Assembly (NCBI RefSeq): GCF_014648135.1
Contig: NZ_BMQN01000003.1
Location: 1 to 64,000, forward strand
Direction: 5' to 3'
DNA: 64,000 nucleotides
From: Deinococcus sedimenti
GTDB taxonomy: Bacteria > Deinococcota > Deinococci > Deinococcales > Deinococcaceae
Under the pieces are notes generated by a model. It was not told the origin of the DNA. It did not search any database and saw only the letters and a program-made list of their open reading frames with translations. Position 1 is the stretch's first letter. Each line of letters begins with the position of its first letter. Positions 59,264-64,000 of this stretch are shown here, piece after piece. A program made the translations under genes and the position numbers.

Positions 59264-61474
59264 ATGACCGCACTCCGCCCCACCCGCACACCCGCCACGG
59301 TCCTCGCCAGCGTCGCCCTGCTGCTTGGCGGCTGCGCCCAGCAGGGTGGTCCCGTCGCCACCCTGCACCCCCAGGCGACCTGCGCCACCACGAACCTCGC
59401 GCTGAACCGCCCGTCCCTGTCGTCGAGCAACGAGACGAACACCACCCTCTCCGGCGCAGCCTTCGACGGGAACGCCGCAACCCGCTGGTCGAGCGCGTTC
59501 ACCGACCCGCAGTGGCTGCGCGTGGACCTGGGCAGCGTGCAGGCCCTGTGTCAGGTCACGCTGAACTGGGAGGCTGCCGCCGGGAAGGCCTTCCAGATCC
59601 AGGTGTCGAACGACGCGAGCACCTGGACGACGCTGTACAGCACCACCACCGGCGCGGGCGGCGTGCAGACCATCCCCGTGACCGGCAGTGGCCGCTACGT
59701 GCGAATGTACGGCACGCAGCGCACCACCGGCTACGGGTACTCTCTGTGGGAGATGACTGTCAACGGCGTGTCCAGCACGACCCTCCCCACATCAGACACG
59801 CCCAACTTCGGCCCGAACGTGAAGATCTACGACCCCAGCGTCCCCGCCGCGACCATCCAGGCCGACCTGGACAGCGCGTTCAACGCCTGGAACCGCAACG
59901 CCGGCGCGCAGTTCGGCGCGCAGCGGTACACGTTCCTGTTCAAACCCGGCAGTTACGGCCGCGTGTGGGCGAACGTGGGCTTCTACACGCACGTCGCCGG
60001 GCTGGGCCTGAACCCCGACGACGTGACCATCAGCGGCGCGGTCAACGTGGACAGCGGCTGGAATGCCGGAGACGAGACGAACGCCACGCAGAACTTCTGG
60101 CGCAGCGCCGAGAACCTCGCTGTGATCCCCGAGGGCGGCACGAACCGCTGGGCGGTCTCGCAGGCCGCCCCGATGCGCCGCGTGCACATCCGCGGGAACC
60201 TCACCCTGGGGCCCAGCAACATGGGCAATCCCACCGGGTACGCCTCCGGCGGGTACCTCGCCGACGCCCGCGTGGACGGCCAGGTCAGCTCCGGGTCGCA
60301 GCAGCAGTGGTACACGCGCGACAGCAGCCTGGGTAGCTGGACCGGCGGCGTGTGGAACATGGTGTTCAGCGGCGTGCAGGGCGCGCCCGCGCAGGCCTTC
60401 CCGAACCCGCCGCACACCACGCTGGCCACCACGCCCGTCTCCCGTGAGAAACCGTACCTGTACATCGACGCCAGCGGTAAGTACCGCGTGTTCCTGCCCG
60501 CCCTGCGCAGCGCCTCGGCCGGCGCCACGTGGCCGAACACGCCCGGCACCAGCCTGCCCCTGAGTCAGTTCTACGTGGCCAGACCCAGTGACAGCGCCGC
60601 CACGCTGAATCAGGCGCTCGCGCAGGGCCTGAACCTGCTGTTCACGCCGGGCGTGTACCACCTGAACCAGACGCTGAACGTCACCCGCGCGAATACAGTC
60701 ATCTACGGCCTGGGTTTCCCCACCCTGATCCCCGACGGCGGCGTGAACGCCATGCAGACCGCCGACGTGGACGGCATCCGCATCTCGGGCCTGCTGTTCG
60801 ACGCGGGCACCGTGAACAGCGCCGCGCTGCTCACGGTCGGCACCGCCGGATCACACGTGAATCACGCCGCGAACCCCACCAGCGTGCAGGACGTCTTCTT
60901 CCGCATCGGCGGAGCGGTCGCCGGGAAGGCCACCACCAGCCTGATCGTGAACAGCGACCATACCCTGGTCGATCACATCTGGGCGTGGCGGGCTGACCAC
61001 GGCACCAGCCCGACCGGCTGGACGATCAACACCGCGGACACCGGTCTGATCGTCAATGGCCATAGCGTCCTCGCCACCGGTCTGTTCGTCGAGCACTACC
61101 AGAAGTACGAGGTGATCTGGAACGGCCAGGGCGGCAGGACCATCTTCTTCCAGAACGAGAAACCCTACGACGTACCCGACCAGGCCACTTGGCGCAGCGG
61201 CGCGAACGGCTACGCGGCGTACAAGGTCGCGGACACCGTCACCACGCACGAGGGCTGGGGCATGGGCGTGTACTCCTACTTCAACGTGAACCCCGGCGTG
61301 CACGTCGACCGGGGCTTCGAGGTGCCCAGCACGCCCGGCGTGAAGTTCCGCGACCTGCTGACCGTGTCCCTGGGGAACGTGGGCACCATCGACCACGTCA
61401 TCAACACCACCGGCCCGGTCGCCCCGCAACCCGGCACGAATACCGCGCCCAGCACCGTGGTCAGCTACCCGTGA
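59264..61474 (+). CDS. Secreted lipoprotein with discoidin domain and beta-helix
   Basis: 736 aa. Lipobox LLLGGC near residue 25. A discoidin/F5-8C (CBM32-like) domain at about 45-170 (NLALNRPSLSSSNETNTTLS, FDGNAATRWSSAFTDPQWLR, VDLGSVQALCQVTLNW). A long region resembling right-handed beta-helix carbohydrases, with NTVIYGLGFPTLIPDGGVN, ADVDGIRISGLLFDAG and HTLVDHIWAWRADHG. I cannot identify catalytic residues; a polysaccharide lyase or glucanase (GH55/GH87-like) is plausible. ATG 59264 with AGGAG 5 nt upstream. Probably induced when the ROK repressor lets go. A 14-bp palindrome (61469-61482) spans the stop. Confidence 0.8.
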   Translation: MTALRPTRTPATVLASVALLLGGCAQQGGPVATLHPQATCATTNLALNRPSLSSSNETNTTLSGAAFDGNAATRWSSAFTDPQWLRVDLGSVQALCQVTLNWEAAAGKAFQIQVSNDASTWTTLYSTTTGAGGVQTIPVTGSGRYVRMYGTQRTTGYGYSLWEMTVNGVSSTTLPTSDTPNFGPNVKIYDPSVPAATIQADLDSAFNAWNRNAGAQFGAQRYTFLFKPGSYGRVWANVGFYTHVAGLGLNPDDVTISGAVNVDSGWNAGDETNATQNFWRSAENLAVIPEGGTNRWAVSQAAPMRRVHIRGNLTLGPSNMGNPTGYASGGYLADARVDGQVSSGSQQQWYTRDSSLGSWTGGVWNMVFSGVQGAPAQAFPNPPHTTLATTPVSREKPYLYIDASGKYRVFLPALRSASAGATWPNTPGTSLPLSQFYVARPSDSAATLNQALAQGLNLLFTPGVYHLNQTLNVTRANTVIYGLGFPTLIPDGGVNAMQTADVDGIRISGLLFDAGTVNSAALLTVGTAGSHVNHAANPTSVQDVFFRIGGAVAGKATTSLIVNSDHTLVDHIWAWRADHGTSPTGWTINTADTGLIVNGHSVLATGLFVEHYQKYEVIWNGQGGRTIFFQNEKPYDVPDQATWRSGANGYAAYKVADTVTTHEGWGMGVYSYFNVNPGVHVDRGFEVPSTPGVKFRDLLTVSLGNVGTIDHVINTTGPVAPQPGTNTAPSTVVSYP

Positions 61475-61736
61475 CGTCACGGCATCACGGCGTCCAGCCC
61501 GGTTTGAGATGCCCTCGCGCGCGACCGGGAACGGAGGAAGTCGTTGCGTCACAGCGGAGAGTTGGAGGTGTCCCTCGATGATCGCTGGATGGGGCGAACT
61601 CGCAGAGCAGCGGAGCAGCGCCAGCACGTGACAGTGGCAGCAGCTGTACCCAGGAGCGTGTGTCTCCAGGTTGCAGCTGCCGCACTTCATTCAGGCTGCT
61701 GTGGCAGGCTGCCGACCCCCTCGGGCCTCCTGCCGG

Positions 61737-62612
61737 TCAGTCGGTCTGGGCGGTGTCAGCGACCGCCTGGGCGTGTCTGAGAGCCCGCTGGTATTCCTTG
61801 TCGCGGGTGTACCCGAGCTGGTGGGCGGCGCTGGGGTGATCGCGCAGCGCGGCGCGGCGGACCTGACCGGGCGGAATGAACGCGAGGTCCGCGTCGCGGG
61901 TGGTCCTCAGGATCGAGAGCCGCAGGGCGTCCTGCGTGTCGTACGGGAACAGGCGCAGGTGGCTGGTGGTGCCGTGCGTTTCCGGGTAGAGGGGGTCGTG
62001 CCCGGCGCGCTGATGCAGCCGGGTCAGGGCGGCGTCGGCCTGTGGCGTGAGCGTCGTGATCAGGTCGCCGCGCAGCAGCGTGCCGTCCTCGGGGGTGTAC
62101 GCCGCCCACGTCAGGCGCAGCAGCCCGGTGATGGGCAGGGCGTGATGCCACAGCAGCAGCAGCGCGGCGTGCAGCGCCGGGTCCTTCTGGCTGGCCCTGA
62201 CCAGCCGGTCGAGGTCGTCCCGGGTCGGCAGCGGTGTGTCGCGGCGTTCCGCGCTGGGGTTCTGAAAGTCCAGCAGTGGATCGCCGGTGATCAGGTGCAG
62301 GGCCCGTAGGGCCCGGTAGAGGCTGCGCAGCGTCGTGACGCGGCTGATGCGGGTGTTGGCTCTGCTGGGCGTTCCGTCCGCTTTGGTGGCCAGCACTGCG
62401 TGCAGCCAGGCGTGGAAGTCCGCTGGGGGGTGCAGGATGCTGACGTGATCGCGGTCCGCGGCCGCCAGGATGGGTTTGAGGTTGCTGATCAGTTGAGCGG
62501 GGGTGCCGCGGATGAGGTCGTGCTGGTGCAGGGTGGTGATGAGGGTGTCTGGGTCAGCATGTGTGAGGGCGCGGGTGAGGGTTCGGGCGAGCTGATCCTC
62601 CGGGTGGGTCAT
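61737..62612 (-). CDS. Tyrosine-recombinase-like protein 2, catalytic residues lost
   Basis: 291 aa. N-terminal helical half (ISRVTTLRSLYRALRALHLI) and an integrase-like half, alignable with protein 1: RSLYRALRALHLITGDPL versus RRLYTLLQALELVDANPF, and ALPITGLLRLTW versus AGLTGPEVCRLTW. The box I Arg is replaced by Pro, and the C-terminal part (VRRAALRDHPSAAHQLGYTR) is short and lacks a convincing His-x-x-Arg/Tyr set. It is therefore probably not an active recombinase. ATG 62612 is chosen because the -10 TACAAT ends 7 nt upstream (leaderless); ATG 62621 is an alternative. Confidence 0.72.
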   Translation of the reverse strand: MTHPEDQLARTLTRALTHADPDTLITTLHQHDLIRGTPAQLISNLKPILAAADRDHVSILHPPADFHAWLHAVLATKADGTPSRANTRISRVTTLRSLYRALRALHLITGDPLLDFQNPSAERRDTPLPTRDDLDRLVRASQKDPALHAALLLLWHHALPITGLLRLTWAAYTPEDGTLLRGDLITTLTPQADAALTRLHQRAGHDPLYPETHGTTSHLRLFPYDTQDALRLSILRTTRDADLAFIPPGQVRRAALRDHPSAAHQLGYTRDKEYQRALRHAQAVADTAQTD

Positions 62613-62619
62613 GCTGATC

Positions 62620-62640
62620 ATTGTATCCGGAGCTGGATAC
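62620..62640 (-). promoter_or_regulatory. Promoter of recombinase-like gene 2 with 16-bp operator
   Basis: On the minus strand TACAAT (62625-62620) is a good -10. The near-palindrome TATCCGGAGCTGGATA (62624-62639, with outer G/C pair 62623/62640) overlaps it and reaches upstream towards the -35 position. No good -35 is seen, which suggests activation or an extended site. Confidence 0.65.
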
Positions 62641-62816
62641 GAAACATCGAATAGGTCTCTCCTACCGGGTGAAACCTTACCTTGTCGACACGCAGAGGAT
62701 TCGCACGTCACCAATCAGCCTTTCCCAAGCACTGGCCACTGCAGAAGCACATAGGGTAGACCCTCCTCCTCAGCGATCCGAATTGACGAAGCTGAAGAGA
62801 AGTAGGTAAATTTTCA

Positions 62817-62832
62817 TATCCAGCTCCGGATA
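62817..62832. promoter_or_regulatory. Second, inverted copy of the 16-bp operator
   Basis: TATCCAGCTCCGGATA is the exact reverse complement of the site at 62624-62639. It lies upstream of a possible plus-strand -10 (TACGCT, 62849-62854). The 436 nt between gene 2 and the next gene contain no long ORF; only mini-ORFs such as ATG 62863 (19 codons) follow. Confidence 0.6.
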
Positions 62833-62893
62833 AAGTTCCCGTATGGTTTACGCTGCCGTCAGATGTACAGCAAAGGCACCACCACAGATCGAA

Positions 62894-62920
62894 AACCGGC
62901 CCGCAGATGTCGGGCCGGTT
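62894..62920 (-). terminator. Hairpin with T-run on the minus strand
   Basis: AACCGGCCCG/CGGGCCGGTT, 10-bp perfect stem, 7-nt loop. On the minus strand it is followed by TTTTCG, so it would end a minus-strand RNA starting in the 62.92-63.01 kb area, where the 17-nt motif lies. Confidence 0.6.
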
Positions 62921-62993
62921 GAAAAGAAACAGTAAGAACGCGCCGCTGGGGCAAGTCATTGCGAATCGTCGGCCATTTCACGACGCACTGAGC

Positions 62994-63010
62994 TCGTTTG
63001 GATATATTGC
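62994..63010 (-). promoter_or_regulatory. Second copy of the 17-nt motif, inverted
   Basis: TCGTTTGGATATATTGC is the exact reverse complement of 56299-56315. Here it extends to TTGG-caatatat-CCAA on the minus strand, a short inverted repeat. It may drive or control a short minus-strand RNA ending at the hairpin 62894-62920. Confidence 0.6.
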
Positions 63011-63045
63011 CAAGTGTGGCGGGACAGACTGGTGTGCGTGCACGG

Positions 63046-63051
63046 TACGCT
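63046..63051 (+). promoter_or_regulatory. -10 box of the terminal membrane-protein gene
   Basis: TACGCT, 6 nt before GTG 63058, the same spacing as at 56321-56326 before ATG 56333, implying a leaderless transcript. The -35 is not obvious. Confidence 0.5.
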
Positions 63052-63057
63052 GCAGAC

Positions 63058-64000
63058 GTGACCCTCACCCCGCCACCCGCCGCGAGGACGCGGCCGCGCC
63101 TGCTGCTGCTGGCGCTGCTGCTGACCGGCGCGTACCACGGCGTGCTGGTACTCACGCGGGCCGGCCTGAAATCCGATCAGGCGTCCTCTCTGCTCTACCT
63201 GGCCAGCGCGTACGTGCGCGCACCCCTGGATCCGTTCGACGACCGTTGGTACGGCGGCGTCCCCCTCACCGGGCACGCGCCCCTGGCGCCGCAGCTGCTG
63301 GCCCTGCTGAGCGGGACTCTCGGCCTGGACGGTGCGTTCGCCGCCACGCAGTTCATCTCGGTCCTCGTGCTCCTGTACGGCACGTACCGCTTCGCGCTGC
63401 TGCTCGGCTGCGGCCCCCGCGGCGCTGGTGTGGCAAGCCTGCTGACGCTGCTGGGCAGCGCCCTGACCCTGAGTCTCACGGTGTTCGGTCAGCTCGGCCT
63501 GATTCTCGGCGCCGGACTGGCCCTGACCGGCACGCCGAATCTGGTCATGTGGGTCCAGCGCGGCCGCCGCCGCGACCTGCTGCGCTGGGCGGCCGCGCTG
63601 CTCGCCGCCGCGAGCGCGCACAGCGCCGCGCCCCTGCTGCTGCTGGCCGCCCTCGCCCTGAGCGTGCCCGGGTCGCGGCAGCGCTGGGCAGCGGCACTGA
63701 TTCCGCTGGTGGCGCTGCTGCTGGCGCTGCCGGACCGACTCTGGAGCGGGCCGGTGACGCGCGTGACGCCGCCCGACCTGCGTCTGGGCCGGACGGTGTG
63801 GCTGACTGCCGCGCTCCCGCTCTGGTCGCTGGCGTGGGCGCTGCCTGCCGTGGTTCGAGCCGCACGCTTCCCCTGGGCGGGTCCCGGCGCCGCTCCGTGG
63901 CGCGGCCACTGGACCGCTGCGCCCCTCCCGGTCCGCGCGGCGCTGCTGGGGGCGCCTCTGTTGGCGGGCGCCCTGCTGTCTCTGGCAGCGCCCGTCCCGT
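63058..64000 (+). CDS. Polytopic membrane protein, 3' end outside the window
   Basis: At least 314 codons, open to the window end. Begins VTLTPPPAARTRPRLLLLAL (basic N-terminus then a TM helix), followed by further long hydrophobic segments (QFISVLVLLYGTYRFALLLG; LTVFGQLGLILGAGLALTG; ALIPLVALLLAL). The loop after TM1 contains PLDPFDDRWYGGVPLTGHAP, reminiscent of the acidic first loop of GT-C glycosyltransferases and YfhO-type proteins; this is a weak assignment. GTG 63058 is preferred because the -10 box sits directly upstream. Confidence 0.7.
   Translation, partial: MTLTPPPAARTRPRLLLLALLLTGAYHGVLVLTRAGLKSDQASSLLYLASAYVRAPLDPFDDRWYGGVPLTGHAPLAPQLLALLSGTLGLDGAFAATQFISVLVLLYGTYRFALLLGCGPRGAGVASLLTLLGSALTLSLTVFGQLGLILGAGLALTGTPNLVMWVQRGRRRDLLRWAAALLAAASAHSAAPLLLLAALALSVPGSRQRWAAALIPLVALLLALPDRLWSGPVTRVTPPDLRLGRTVWLTAALPLWSLAWALPAVVRAARFPWAGPGAAPWRGHWTAAPLPVRAALLGAPLLAGALLSLAAPVP

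Noticed and set aside
62956..63909. 317-codon minus-strand open frame
   Set aside because: Low-complexity Arg/Gln/Gly composition and antisense to a clear membrane-protein gene on the plus strand.

Overview
The window comes from a high-GC bacterium, most likely a Deinococcus. The evidence is a HucR-type uricase regulator, a bacteriophytochrome/heme oxygenase operon with the D. radiodurans-type biliverdin cysteine near the N-terminus, very dense operons with 4-nt ATGA/GTGA overlaps, and several genes whose TANNNT -10 box lies 6-7 nt before the start codon, the leaderless arrangement known from this genus. I see no rRNA, no CRISPR array and no intact transposase. There is one tRNA (Gly-GCC).

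Layout. 0.1-2.6 kb: tRNA-Gly, then a ureide operon on the minus strand (uraD-uricase fusion, hiuH, hucR-like). 2.6-10.6 kb: a peptide ABC transporter (minus) divergent from gntR-anmK-murQ-serine hydrolase (plus), a murein-recycling locus. 10.7-14.0 kb: a four-gene minor-pilin operon. 14.4-20.1 kb: a siderophore/heme-type iron ABC importer with two binding proteins and a Suc_Fer-like ferredoxin. 20.7-27.1 kb: GH42 beta-galactosidase plus a CUT1 sugar ABC transporter under a LacI regulator that seems to start at ATT. 27.6-34.0 kb: HTH regulator/serine hydrolase pair, acyl-CoA dehydrogenase, quinone oxidoreductase-MerR, nagA. 34.1-39.3 kb: a PAS-GGDEF-EAL protein and an orphan molybdopterin oxidoreductase. 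39.6-48.6 kb: an amino-sugar locus (RpiR/MurR-like regulator, CUT1 ABC transporter, SIS deaminase/isomerase, NagZ) divergent from a secreted GH18 chitinase. 48.7-54.3 kb: bacteriophytochrome operon (response regulator, BphO, BphP, second response regulator, receiver-histidine kinase). 54.5-64.0 kb: a decayed algI-like fusion remnant, a PAS histidine kinase, two tyrosine-recombinase-like proteins that have lost catalytic residues, a ROK repressor with a clear operator, a discoidin/beta-helix lipoprotein, and the start of a polytopic membrane protein.

How the genes fit together. Much of the window concerns scavenging: uric acid, murein fragments (AnmK, MurQ, NagZ, NagA), chitin or GlcNAc oligomers, galactosides and chelated iron. 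Each locus has its own local regulator (MarR, GntR, LacI, RpiR, ROK), and several have visible palindromic operators. Light sensing and c-di-GMP turnover add signalling.

The most unusual part is 56.3-63.1 kb. Two paralogous, apparently catalytically dead tyrosine-recombinase-like proteins lie between inverted copies of a 17-nt motif. A second, 16-nt near-palindrome occurs twice in inverted orientation at the promoter of one of them. This looks like a small self-regulating DNA-binding system or the remnant of an inversion element and deserves the closest follow-up.
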